From contig JABDAU010000010.1 in assembly GCA_013289045.1 (NCBI GenBank), positions 1 through 64,000 on the forward strand: a stretch of 64,000 nt of DNA. The letters are read 5' to 3'. The notes beneath the pieces were generated by a model. The model had not been told where the DNA came from. It did not search any database and saw only the letters and a program-made list of their open reading frames with translations. Origin of the DNA: Bacteroidota bacterium (GTDB lineage Bacteria > Bacteroidota > Bacteroidia > Sphingobacteriales > Sphingobacteriaceae). This document shows, piece by piece, positions 7,058 to 16,094 of the stretch (positions are counted from its first letter, which is position 1; every line of letters starts with the position of its first letter). The position numbers were made by a program, and so were the translations under genes.

Positions 7058-8389
7058 CTAATAATTATCATGTATAAACGTAATAATTTTCACCATTTCG
7101 TTGCGCACCTGTCGCGGTGGTTCGGTAAAGTTGTTGTTCATGAACGAGAAGGCCAGCCGTTTGCCTTTGCGGGTGATAAGGTAGCCGCTTTGATTATAAT
7201 CATACATCAGTGAACCGGTCTTGGCCCAAACAAAAACCTGCCCGTTATCAGTTTTATAAGCGCTTTTAATAGTTCCGGCTACACCGCCTTGCGGCAGCTC
7301 GCTGTGTAATAATTGTTCATCTTTCGTTTGCAGTATTTTTACCAACAATGCAACTATACTCCGCGGCGTAAACATATTATACCGCGAAAGCCCCGAGCCA
7401 TCCACCCATCTCGGCGTATCCGGAAGATCGTTCAGGTAATGCGTTTTGGAATAATTGATCACCGAATCGGTACTCAATACACCAAATTTAACTGACGAGC
7501 ACACCAGCAGCAATTGTTCCGCAATAAAATTATCGCTCGGCTGCAGCAGGTGCCGGTAAACAGTATCGGCATTGGTATTATAGATGGTTTTGGCATCAGC
7601 GCCCATCTTCCGGCGGATAACGCGTACGGGTTGCCTCAGCGTATCCTGCAATAGGTCACGGATTACATCGGCGCTCACCTTCCAGGGTATCTGCTGCGAA
7701 TAATTCTTTGGCGCGGTCATGGCGGGGTACGAAAACGAGTTGGACAGAAAATCCCGCTTTATATAAAAATGCTCCGGTTTAAAATCGCCCATGTATTCAA
7801 AATCCTGCACAAAATAATTTGGCCGGATATCAAAATGTCCTAAAGAATCTGTCGTAAATAAAACCGTATTGTTTTCAACCGGCAGCTCGCTTATCTCCGC
7901 CTGGTAATCATCGTTATAATCATTCCATGCCCAGCCATCGCCAAAAAAATCTCCCTGGTAATTGCCCGAGGCATAAAAAAGCTGCTTGCAGCTGTTCTTC
8001 AAAAAATTAAAAGCATTAACACCTTTCAGGTCGCGGTGTAGGAATGACGGATCGCCCGTGCCCCAAAAAATGAGCGAATCGCCGTGCATTTCGTAACGAA
8101 TGCCGGGTATCGAGTCGCCCAGCATCCGCAGGCAGGTATACCAGGTAAAAAGTTTGGTATTTGATGCCGGGGTGTAATATTTATCATCGTTCAACTCATA
8201 GATCATTTTTTTATTACCCAGGTCGTACAGCGCAAACCCGGTAAAATGATCGTTCAGTAGCTTAGAATGTTTGAAGAGTTTCTTTATTTTATGCTTGCGG
8301 ATCCCCCCGGCATATGCATGTTGTACCCCCTGGAAAAGGAATACCGTAAATAATATAGTGTAAATTATGCGGCGGGCTGTAACTATCAT
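7058..8389 (-). CDS. dacB: D-alanyl-D-alanine carboxypeptidase, PBP4 type (peptidase S13)
   Basis: 443 residues with an N-terminal signal segment ending near HAYA. The three penicillin-binding motifs are present: PASNTKLFT (Ser76, Lys79), QPSDNFIAEQ (SDN) and WAKTGSL (KTG from residue 390), plus the S13 hallmark DGSGLSRYN. The enzyme acts in the periplasm as carboxypeptidase/endopeptidase on peptidoglycan stem peptides. It is somewhat shorter than E. coli PBP4. It is transcribed divergently from the aspartyl protease; the two start regions are 74 bp apart if the GTG start of the latter is used. The gene ends just beside the palindrome array. Confidence 0.9.
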   Translation of the reverse strand: MIVTARRIIYTILFTVFLFQGVQHAYAGGIRKHKIKKLFKHSKLLNDHFTGFALYDLGNKKMIYELNDDKYYTPASNTKLFTWYTCLRMLGDSIPGIRYEMHGDSLIFWGTGDPSFLHRDLKGVNAFNFLKNSCKQLFYASGNYQGDFFGDGWAWNDYNDDYQAEISELPVENNTVLFTTDSLGHFDIRPNYFVQDFEYMGDFKPEHFYIKRDFLSNSFSYPAMTAPKNYSQQIPWKVSADVIRDLLQDTLRQPVRVIRRKMGADAKTIYNTNADTVYRHLLQPSDNFIAEQLLLVCSSVKFGVLSTDSVINYSKTHYLNDLPDTPRWVDGSGLSRYNMFTPRSIVALLVKILQTKDEQLLHSELPQGGVAGTIKSAYKTDNGQVFVWAKTGSLMYDYNQSGYLITRKGKRLAFSFMNNNFTEPPRQVRNEMVKIITFIHDNY

Positions 8390-8462
8390 TATATTGCTTC
8401 CGTCAAATTATGTAAATTTATTACTAATTATAAACCCCAGGCCGCCTAAATATACCCATTGC

Positions 8463-9680
8463 GTGAAATTGCTGCGTACAATATGCGTTTTTTGTTTGCT
8501 AAGCTGCTCTTTTTTTACGGCCCATGCACAATCTTTCGATCTTATAAAATATCGTAAGCATATCACCATGCCTTTTCGCATCATCCGTAACATGATTGTT
8601 ATTAAGGTGCGGATAAACGACAAAGGGCCCTTTAATTTTATATTGGACACGGGTGTGGGGATGATGATCATTACAGATCCTACATTGGTTGATTCCATTA
8701 ACATCGCATCCAAACACATTATAAAAATTCCGGGTTTGGGCGAGGGGGATGATGCCGAAGCTTATATTACATCGCCTTTAAGTGTTGAGATGCAGGGCCT
8801 GGTGAGCAATGAAGTGAGCGCTGCCATATTAAAGAAGGATCATTTCAATCTTTCAAATTATGCCGGTATTCCTATCCACGGTTTGCTGGGTTACGAATTT
8901 TTTTCCAGCCTGGCGGTGAAGATTGATTTTGCAGACAGTACATTATCTATTTGCCGGCCCAAAGATCTCCATCCATATGGCAAATCGTTCAAAATACCTT
9001 TATCGATAGAAGACCACAAGCCATATCTCCATGCTAATGTCACGTATCCCAACGGAAAACAGCAGGATTGCAAGCTTGTGGTAGATATTGGCGCCGGTCA
9101 CCCTGTATCCATAGAAGACCTGGTGAAGATAAACGGCCTGCCGCCAAAATACATTGCTGCTAACCTTGGAATAGGTCTTAACGGCCCGATAAACGGCTAT
9201 ATCAGTCGTATAAGGTCTATCAGTATCGGAAAATTTACCATCACCGATGTTTTGGCATCTTTCCCGGATAGTACCGAAAAGATCAACACTTCGGTACCGC
9301 GCGATGGTAACCTGGGCATTGGTATACTCAAGCGGTTTAATGTGATATTTGATTATGCCGACAGTGTGATGTACCTCAAACCCGGACTGTTAAAGGATGA
9401 GCCCTTTGAGCACGACATGAGCGGGCTTGAATATTATGCCACAGGCGACGATTACCAGCACGTGGTGATCAGCCGGGTTGAACCTGGTTCGGCGGGGGAT
9501 GCTGTAGGGCTTGAACGGGGGGACGAGATCATTTCTATTAATTTCAAGCCGGTATCAAAAATGAACCTCGAAGAGATCGATGCCTTATTTAAATCGAGAG
9601 ATAACCGCAGTATCCTGCTGGAGGTTTATCACGATAACAGGTACGACAACGTGATACTCACCTTAAAAAAGCGAATATAA
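8463..9680 (+). CDS. Secreted aspartyl protease-like protein with PDZ domain
   Basis: About 405 residues from the GTG at 8463. That start gives a clean signal peptide (VKLLRTICVFCLLSC... TAHAQS), whereas an in-frame ATG at 8367 would put an odd 32-residue leader over the divergent dacB start. Two retropepsin-like motifs are visible, FILDTGVG near residue 59 and VVDIGAG near 206; the second has Ile instead of Thr/Ser. A C-terminal PDZ domain occupies roughly 335-405 (EPGSAGDAVGLERGDEIISI). This architecture is common in Bacteroidota envelope proteins of unknown substrate. Start uncertain; family fairly sure. Confidence 0.85.
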   Translation: MKLLRTICVFCLLSCSFFTAHAQSFDLIKYRKHITMPFRIIRNMIVIKVRINDKGPFNFILDTGVGMMIITDPTLVDSINIASKHIIKIPGLGEGDDAEAYITSPLSVEMQGLVSNEVSAAILKKDHFNLSNYAGIPIHGLLGYEFFSSLAVKIDFADSTLSICRPKDLHPYGKSFKIPLSIEDHKPYLHANVTYPNGKQQDCKLVVDIGAGHPVSIEDLVKINGLPPKYIAANLGIGLNGPINGYISRIRSISIGKFTITDVLASFPDSTEKINTSVPRDGNLGIGILKRFNVIFDYADSVMYLKPGLLKDEPFEHDMSGLEYYATGDDYQHVVISRVEPGSAGDAVGLERGDEIISINFKPVSKMNLEEIDALFKSRDNRSILLEVYHDNRYDNVILTLKKRI

Positions 9681-9700
9681 TTTGCCGCCGGCATCGCGGG

Positions 9701-9973
9701 TTATTTTAGCTGGCTGATATTTTCGAAAAATGCTGTTTGCAGGTCAAGCAGCGAACGCACATTTATCTTCTCGCCATACATATCAAAACAAAGGAATTGG
9801 GCTTGCCTGGCATCGTTGTTTTTTGCCTGTTCAATAAAATTGAACGTTTCAAAAAAATAATGATTGGTGGTAACGTTAGCTTTCTTGTCGGTTTGCGAAG
9901 CATTAAGCCGGAAACCGATGCTATCCATCCAGCGATGCACCTTTGCGTGCAGGTTAGTTGTTATACTTTTCAT
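9701..9973 (-). CDS. Hypothetical small protein
   Basis: 90 residues, convergent with the aspartyl protease gene (20-bp gap). No signal peptide, membrane helix or motif recognised; it has two predicted helical, Gln/Asn-rich stretches (for example NFIEQAKNNDARQAQ). No overlapping alternative on the other strand has better features, and the frame fills the gap neatly. Function unknown; moderate confidence that it is expressed. Confidence 0.5.
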   Translation of the reverse strand: MKSITTNLHAKVHRWMDSIGFRLNASQTDKKANVTTNHYFFETFNFIEQAKNNDARQAQFLCFDMYGEKINVRSLLDLQTAFFENISQLK

Positions 9974-10174
9974 ATTGGGGCAGATTTTCTTAACGCTAAC
10001 GAAAAATTAGAATCAAATGTTTCAACCTATACGAAAAAGTTACAAACAGGTGTTTATTATTTAGGTGGAATACTTTAAAGGATGTTAAACCATAGTTAAA
10101 TGCCCCATAAAAATTTAGTTGTAACAAATTTATTTAAGTTTCCGTAGAAGAGCGATAGTTTAAAAAAAGATACC

Positions 10175-10939
10175 ATGATGAAACTTAAACTCTCGCTGTT
10201 AATTGTATTACTATGTGCAATCACGATAAGTGCCTGCAGAAAAGATAAAACGCCCGGCCCAGCCGGCGATAATGGTTCAACCGGCGCCACGGGTTCAACC
10301 GGCTCAACCGGAGATACAGGCCCGCAAGGCGCTACCGGCCCAACAGGCCCTTCAGGTGGCCCGACCGGTGCAACTGGCGCTACAGGAGCCACTGGTGCAA
10401 CCGGAGCTACGGGAAATAACGGAACAAATGGTTCTACCGGCGCTACAGGAAATAACGGAACCAATGGTTCTACCGGTGCAACGGGAAATAATGGTACAAA
10501 TGGTTCTACCGGTGCAACGGGTGCAACAGGCACAGCTGGTTCAACGGGCGCTACAGGCGCAACCGGAGCAGCAGGCCCTGGTGCAGCAAGTTATCTCATC
10601 ACCGACAAGGATATTTCATTGGTGGGTACACGGCTTAACGTGCCGGCCATCACTGCAGATATTGTTAACGAAGGCGTAGTACTGGTTTACTTCAGGCCAA
10701 CCGGAACCACAGGCGTATATTACGCTTTGCCTTACAGTGAGGCAGGCGCTACCATCACTGTTAAAGATATGGGCGTAGGTTATATCGAGATTTCCTCAAG
10801 CCAAAACGAAACCGGCCTTGATTTCAGGATCGTTGTAATAGCAGGCACTTCGCTTACAGACCTTTCAGCGCTTCATCCGAATATCAATTTTAATAACTAT
10901 AGCCAGGTAGCTTCATTGTTCCGCCTTGGTAAATTATAA
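10175..10939 (+). CDS. Collagen-like repeat lipoprotein
   Basis: 254 residues. Residues 1-21 form a lipoprotein signal ending in the lipobox ISAC, so Cys21 is the likely lipidation site. About 36 Gly-X-Y triplets follow ([15 protein letters not shown] types), with one register break at GPSGGPT, then a ~110-residue globular C-terminal domain. A 36-bp unit encoding [12 protein letters not shown] is repeated three times around 10409-10516, so the tract grew by tandem duplication. Many Y positions are Thr, as in bacterial collagen-like proteins. Likely an outer-membrane or surface-anchored trimeric stalk; the trimer is inferred. A terminator follows, and the next gene encodes an outer-membrane barrel. 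Confidence 0.85.
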   Translation: MMKLKLSLLIVLLCAITISACRKDKTPGPAGDNGSTGATGSTGSTGDTGPQGATGPTGPSGGPTGATGATGATGATGATGNNGTNGSTGATGNNGTNGSTGATGNNGTNGSTGATGATGTAGSTGATGATGAAGPGAASYLITDKDISLVGTRLNVPAITADIVNEGVVLVYFRPTGTTGVYYALPYSEAGATITVKDMGVGYIEISSSQNETGLDFRIVVIAGTSLTDLSALHPNINFNNYSQVASLFRLGKL

Positions 10940-10978
10940 ATAATAATAAGTACACGACCTCTTATTAATTATATCATG

Positions 10979-11005
10979 AAAGCCGGCTCAATGTCGGCTT
11001 TTTCA
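10979..11005 (+). terminator. Terminator after the collagen-like gene
   Basis: AAAGCCG and CGGCTTT arms with a 9-base loop, followed by a T-rich tract. Confidence 0.75.
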
Positions 11006-11127
11006 TTTTTAGTAACAATTAAATGATTTGTATGTAACAATGATATGATTGTTAGTCAATTAAGGCCAATAAATGCAACCTTTGCGCATAATTGTTGTTG
11101 CTGCACTAAAACCGCTTTATATATTTT

Positions 11128-14091
11128 ATGAAACCATTTATTTTGACATTATCTGTAATATTAATATCTGTAATACACTCCTTTGGGCAAACCGGGAGGG
11201 ATGTAACAGGCTTGATTATGGATACTACCAAAACAACCATACCCGGCGCTACTGTCATCCTTACTTCTGATATAAAAACCGATAGCACTGCATTAGCAGC
11301 TGATGTTAACGGCAAATTTGCATTTCACAATATCAAAGGCACCAAAATAACCATCTCGGTGGCTTCCGTAGGTTATTCGCCAATTCGCAAACATTTTACA
11401 CTGGCAAACGACGGGCAGAATGCATCCGCCGGTGTGATCGTATTGCATACCGAGTCGAACATGCTTACCCAGGTAACCATACATGATGTTAACGCCATAA
11501 CCTTTAAAGAAGACACTACCGAATACAAGGCAAGCGCCTACCCCGTGCGTGCAAATGCGCCGGTTGAGGACGTGATAAAGAAACTGCCCGGCGTGGATGT
11601 GGACATCAACGGCAACATTACTACACAAGGTAAGCAGGTAACAAAAGTACGTATCAACGGTAAAGACTTTATGGGCGGCGATGTGCAATCCATCACCAAA
11701 AACCTGCCTGCCGACGTAATAGAAAACATCCAGATGATAGATGATTATGGCGATGCGGCAAACCTTACCGGTGTAAAAACAGGCGACCCGAATAAGATCA
11801 TGAATATCACTATCCGCAAGGATAAGAATTATGGCTACAGCCTGCAGGCAACTGGTGGCGATGGCGCCGACCTGCTGCCAAAAGACCAGGGCATAGCCGA
11901 TCAAAACCGTTACCTGGGCACGCTAAACAGCTTCATTTTTAATGGCGACCAGCAAATAGCCGTTTTGGGTAGTTTAAATAATACCAACGTAAATACATTC
12001 TCATACGGGTCGACCGGCGGCGGTGGCGGCGGATTTGCCGGTGGTGGTTTCGGCGGCGCCGGATTTGGCGGCGGCGGCGGCGGTCGTGGTAATGCATCGA
12101 GAGGTGCGGGCAATACCGGTTCGCTCATTACTGCGGCAAACGGTATTACTAATGCACACTCATTAGGCGCCAACTTCCGCGACCAGTGGGGTAAAAACCT
12201 GGTGGTGTATGGCAGTTACAGTTTCTCAGACAACGACGTGTATACCAATAGTACCACACAACAGCAAAACGTTTCCAGTACCACCAACAATCAACAAAGT
12301 AACGAGCACGATGCCAACATGAACCACCGCTTTACCTGGAACATGGAATGGACACCCGATACCAGCAACTATGTAAAGATTACGCCGACATTCAGCTACG
12401 CAAGCACTACCACGCGCGAAACCGAGATCGACTCGATATCAAGCGGTGGTAACTTAGCGAGTTTGGTTAACCAAAATAATTACGCAACCTCAAACTCGCC
12501 AAGTTTTGGGTTGACTGTGATGTATAATCACAAATTCCATAAGCGCCACAATTTTAATGCTACGGTAACGGCCAGCTCCACTACCAGTAATTCATATTCA
12601 AACCCGCTCAGCAACTATATAGTTGGCGCACCCTTAAGTGCTGCCGACCAGGAGATCAGCACCTATAGCCGCACTAACAGTATCGGTACCACCTTATCGT
12701 ACCTTTCGCCATTAAGCCATAATGCATTTTTGGAGTTTAATTATTCCTTCAATTACTCGTCGACCAATAACGATAAAGTAACAGATACCAGCACCAGCAT
12801 ACCGCCGATAGCATACTTCAGTTCGGACAGCGCACTGACCAACCGCTATAATTTTACTTTCATAACCAACCGTTTCGGTGTGAACTATCGCGTAGTGCAT
12901 ACCAAATATAATTATGTGTTAGGTGTTGGCGTACAGCCTTCAGAATTAAACGGTACATCGCTTACAACAGGCAACCAAACACATGTAAACAGTTTCGACT
13001 TTATCCCGACAGCCCGTTTTGTTTACAACTTCTCACGGAGCCATACCTTGATGTTCTATTATAACGGGTCGAATGCCGCGCCGAGTTTCTCGCAATTGCA
13101 GCCGGTTATCGATAAGTCGAACCCCCTATATCCTGTTGAGGGTAACCCCAACCTTAACCCGCAGTTCACCAATAATATAATGCTGCGCTACAACTCGTTT
13201 GATTTTGGTACGGGCAATGCCTTGTTCACCAATATCAGCTACCAGCAAGTGAGCAATTTCATTACTACAAATGCGGTAACCTATAAAAATCAACCGGTCG
13301 GCAGTAATTTTGCTAATAATACCATCCTGACGCAATACCTCAATGTACCGGGCAACGGTTACAGCGATCTTTCCGGCGGTTTTGTTTATTCAAAACCATG
13401 GGATGCACGTAAGTACACCCTGTCATTAACCGGCCAGGTAGCCTACACAAACACGGTTAACTATCTAACAACAGTTAACGGTACCGATTCACTGGCGCAA
13501 CGCAACAACTCAAAAAACCTGCAATTTTCGCCGGGCTTAAAGTTCCGTGTTGATATACAGGATCACGTAGACGTGCAGTTGTGGACACAATACTCCATTA
13601 ACCATACGAATAATACCGTATCCGATTCGTTGCTCACCAGTGCCGACAATACACGTACCTGGAGCATTTTCTTTAATGGTAAAAACTATTTTGGCGATTG
13701 GACATTCAGCTACGATTACGAAAAATATATTTATTACGGTTACGCAAAAAGCTTGAGCGTTACCAATCCGAACATCCTGAACGTATACCTGGAGCGCCGC
13801 TTTATGAAAAACAATATGGCGACCATCCGTTTTGCGGTATACGATTTGTTTAACCAGAACACCGGTTTCTCAGAAACAGCAACACCAAGCTCTATCACCG
13901 AAACACACGTTAACAGGCTTGCCCGTTATTACCTGGCAACGTTAACCATCAGGCTGCAAAAATTTGCGGGCAAAGCGCCGATTGATGACCGTCAGATGCG
14001 CAGAGGTAACCGCAGCGGCGGTGGTTTCCCTGGTCCGGGCGGCGGTGGTGGTCCCGGTGGCGGCGGCGGCCCAGGCCCGGGTGGTATGTAA
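11128..14091 (+). CDS. Outer-membrane beta-barrel receptor with CarboxypepD-like N-terminus, Gly-rich segments
   Basis: 987 residues. A signal peptide (to about FGQ, residue 21) is followed by a carboxypeptidase-regulatory-like beta-sandwich (about 24-110), a plug-like region with VIKKLPGVDVDINGNI typical of TonB-linked receptors, and a long Asn/Thr/Tyr-rich barrel of the outer_membrane_beta-barrel family. Two unusual tracts stand out: a poly-Gly/Phe segment near residues 294-330, and a Gly/Pro-only C-terminus in place of the usual barrel-closing aromatic residue. No SusD partner is adjacent, so a polysaccharide-uptake role is not supported. It is followed by a strong terminator. Confidence 0.85.
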   Translation: MKPFILTLSVILISVIHSFGQTGRDVTGLIMDTTKTTIPGATVILTSDIKTDSTALAADVNGKFAFHNIKGTKITISVASVGYSPIRKHFTLANDGQNASAGVIVLHTESNMLTQVTIHDVNAITFKEDTTEYKASAYPVRANAPVEDVIKKLPGVDVDINGNITTQGKQVTKVRINGKDFMGGDVQSITKNLPADVIENIQMIDDYGDAANLTGVKTGDPNKIMNITIRKDKNYGYSLQATGGDGADLLPKDQGIADQNRYLGTLNSFIFNGDQQIAVLGSLNNTNVNTFSYGSTGGGGGGFAGGGFGGAGFGGGGGGRGNASRGAGNTGSLITAANGITNAHSLGANFRDQWGKNLVVYGSYSFSDNDVYTNSTTQQQNVSSTTNNQQSNEHDANMNHRFTWNMEWTPDTSNYVKITPTFSYASTTTRETEIDSISSGGNLASLVNQNNYATSNSPSFGLTVMYNHKFHKRHNFNATVTASSTTSNSYSNPLSNYIVGAPLSAADQEISTYSRTNSIGTTLSYLSPLSHNAFLEFNYSFNYSSTNNDKVTDTSTSIPPIAYFSSDSALTNRYNFTFITNRFGVNYRVVHTKYNYVLGVGVQPSELNGTSLTTGNQTHVNSFDFIPTARFVYNFSRSHTLMFYYNGSNAAPSFSQLQPVIDKSNPLYPVEGNPNLNPQFTNNIMLRYNSFDFGTGNALFTNISYQQVSNFITTNAVTYKNQPVGSNFANNTILTQYLNVPGNGYSDLSGGFVYSKPWDARKYTLSLTGQVAYTNTVNYLTTVNGTDSLAQRNNSKNLQFSPGLKFRVDIQDHVDVQLWTQYSINHTNNTVSDSLLTSADNTRTWSIFFNGKNYFGDWTFSYDYEKYIYYGYAKSLSVTNPNILNVYLERRFMKNNMATIRFAVYDLFNQNTGFSETATPSSITETHVNRLARYYLATLTIRLQKFAGKAPIDDRQMRRGNRSGGGFPGPGGGGGPGGGGGPGPGGM

Positions 14092-14121
14092 TACCAGGCA
14101 ACAGCAGATCAGCGTATACAG

Positions 14122-14154
14122 AAAAGCCCCCGTTCATTTTGAACGGGGGCTTTT
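14122..14154. terminator. Bidirectional terminator
   Basis: Perfect 14-bp arms AAAAGCCCCCGTTC / GAACGGGGGCTTTT around a 5-base loop, between the convergent barrel gene and the receiver gene; both strands end in T runs. Confidence 0.9.
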
Positions 14155-14173
14155 ACATTTTAGCTTTATCGGA

Positions 14174-14545
14174 TTATTTAACGAGTACGTTATTGATCAC
14201 GCGCTCCAATTCTTCAAGATCGAATGGTTTGGCCAGGTAGCTTTCGGCGCCGGCATGGTCTGCCAGCAGTTGGATATCGCTATTGGCCGAAAAATAGATT
14301 ACGGGAATAGTCTTTAATGTTTGATGATTTTTGAGCGCCTGTGTGGCGATGATACCGCCCTCGTCGGGGATCCAGTTATCCATCAAAATCACATCCGGCG
14401 CAACATCGGATACCTTGTCTACAATGTTATTGCAGTTGGTGAAAGTTTTTACATCCCATCCCTGCTCTTCTAAAATATAAGTGCAGATAGATAGAATATC
14501 CTCATCATCATCAAATATGATGATCTTTTTACCTTGGTCGTTCAT
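14174..14545 (-). CDS. Stand-alone response-regulator receiver
   Basis: 123 residues, a single CheY-like receiver with no output domain. Acidic pocket FDDDED (Asp12-14), phosphoacceptor Asp56 in VILMDNW, Ser86 in place of Thr (YFSANSD) and the conserved Lys106 in YLAKPF are all present, so it should be phosphorylated. Its partner kinase is not adjacent. A terminator separates it from the upstream MFS gene, so it has its own promoter. Confidence 0.9.
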   Translation of the reverse strand: MNDQGKKIIIFDDDEDILSICTYILEEQGWDVKTFTNCNNIVDKVSDVAPDVILMDNWIPDEGGIIATQALKNHQTLKTIPVIYFSANSDIQLLADHAGAESYLAKPFDLEELERVINNVLVK

Positions 14546-14658
14546 TAGGCAGAGACGGAAATAGTATGTGAATCTATATATTACTTTTCAAATCAGCAAA
14601 CAATTTGCTTGCGAGGATCGGGATATTATATTGAAATTCAATTGGGTATTAAACGAAA

Positions 14659-14688
14659 AAAGCCCGGTGTTTGTTTGCGCCGGGCTTT
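14659..14688 (-). terminator. Terminator of the nucleoside-permease-like gene
   Basis: AAAGCCCGG / CCGGGCTTT with a 12-base loop; on the minus strand it is followed by a U run, placing it 30 bp after the stop at 14721. Confidence 0.8.
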
Positions 14689-14720
14689 CTTATTAACAAA
14701 TATTTTACGAAAAGATCATT

Positions 14721-15968
14721 TTATAACTCGATATCGGCGGATTCTTCTTCCATTGCCAACCCAGGCTTCATATTTGTCTGGTTTTTATCCCTGAAAAGCA
14801 ACAGGAACACCAATAATACAACGAACGCTATCGCGCCCGGAATAAGCCATATGCTTTGCCAATCGTGTGATGTAGCTGTTTTGTAGTGATCGACGATAGG
14901 GCCGGATATGGTAAAGCCGATGAGCATACCCACGCCATAAGTTGCCAGCGTAATAAAACCCTGTGCCGAGTTTTTGTAGCGCTCACCGGCCAGGTTATCG
15001 GTATAGATCTGCCCGGCAACAAAGAAGAAATCATAACAAACGCCATGGATAATAATACCGGCTAACAGCATCCAGTAATTGCTGTCGGCATTCCCATAAG
15101 CGAAAAACACATATCGCAGCGCCCATGCGATCATGCCCATGGCCAGCATATATTTAACACCCATCCGTACAAAGAAAAATGGCATAGCGATCATGAAGCC
15201 AAGTTCAGAGTATTGTCCAAGGGTCTGTATACCGGCTGCTGCTTTTACGCCAACTTCGTTTAAAAAGAGATTGGTAAAATTATAGTAAAATGCCAGTGGA
15301 ATACAAATAGCTACAGATGCCAGGAAAAATACCAGGTATGATTTGTTTTTTAACAAACCGATAGCATCCAATCCGATGATGTCACCAACAGATGTTTTTT
15401 GACCACGCTTTGCGGGCGGGGTATCGGGAAGTGAAAATGATAACAATCCCAATAATAGTGAAGCCACTGCAGCTATGGTAAATGTTAATCCCAACGAACC
15501 GCTTTTTTCCCAGCCTAAAATGCCTATAAGCATACCGGCAATGATCCAGCCAATAGTGCCGCAAATGCGTACAGGCGGGAACTCTTTGGCAGGATTAAGC
15601 ATCTGCTTGAACGATATGGTATTTACAAGTGCCAGTGTTGGCATGTATATGATCATGTATGACAATATCAGCGGATAAAAACCAGAAAAATCTGTTGCCC
15701 GGCTGGCGAGAAACATAAGGCCTGCGCCGATAAGGTGCAACACCCCCAATATTTTTTGCGCCGAAAAATATTTGTCAGCTATCAAACCGATAATAAAAGG
15801 GGCAAGGATAGCGCCCAGTGCCTGCGTGGCATAAGCCGTTGCATTTTGCGTGCCTGTAGCATTCAGTGTCTTGCTGAGGTAAGTGCCCATTGTTACAAAC
15901 CATGCACCCCAGATAAAGAACTGGAGAAACATCATGGTTGAAAGTTTAAACCGGATAGCTGCTGTCAT
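14721..15968 (-). CDS. MFS transporter, nucleoside:H+ symporter (NupG/XapB) family
   Basis: 415 residues, about 12 transmembrane helices. The N-terminus (LSTMMFLQFFIWGAWFVTMG) and the segment FPPVRICGTIGWIIAGM are characteristic of the Nuc_H_symport family. In Bacteroidota such proteins often sit in loci for oxidised sugars or nucleosides beside ThuA, Gfo/Idh and c-type cytochrome genes, as here, so the substrate may be a sugar derivative rather than a nucleoside; that is inference. The upstream cytochrome gene ends 127 bp away. Confidence 0.85.
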   Translation of the reverse strand: MTAAIRFKLSTMMFLQFFIWGAWFVTMGTYLSKTLNATGTQNATAYATQALGAILAPFIIGLIADKYFSAQKILGVLHLIGAGLMFLASRATDFSGFYPLILSYMIIYMPTLALVNTISFKQMLNPAKEFPPVRICGTIGWIIAGMLIGILGWEKSGSLGLTFTIAAVASLLLGLLSFSLPDTPPAKRGQKTSVGDIIGLDAIGLLKNKSYLVFFLASVAICIPLAFYYNFTNLFLNEVGVKAAAGIQTLGQYSELGFMIAMPFFFVRMGVKYMLAMGMIAWALRYVFFAYGNADSNYWMLLAGIIIHGVCYDFFFVAGQIYTDNLAGERYKNSAQGFITLATYGVGMLIGFTISGPIVDHYKTATSHDWQSIWLIPGAIAFVVLLVFLLLFRDKNQTNMKPGLAMEEESADIEL

Positions 15969-16094
15969 GATCTGTAAGCGTTTTTGGTTAAGTGTATTTT
16001 TATTCGACTAAAAGGTTTTTTGAATTGGAGTTGCTAATATAAATGTTTGCTTTAATTATGCAACGGCTTATTCCGCGCGAACAGTGCTTGTCGC

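Noticed and set aside
8367-8462. Longer aspartyl-protease N-terminus from the ATG at 8367
   Set aside because: It overlaps the divergent dacB start and buries the signal peptide behind 32 residues of odd sequence; GTG at 8463 gives a normal signal peptide.
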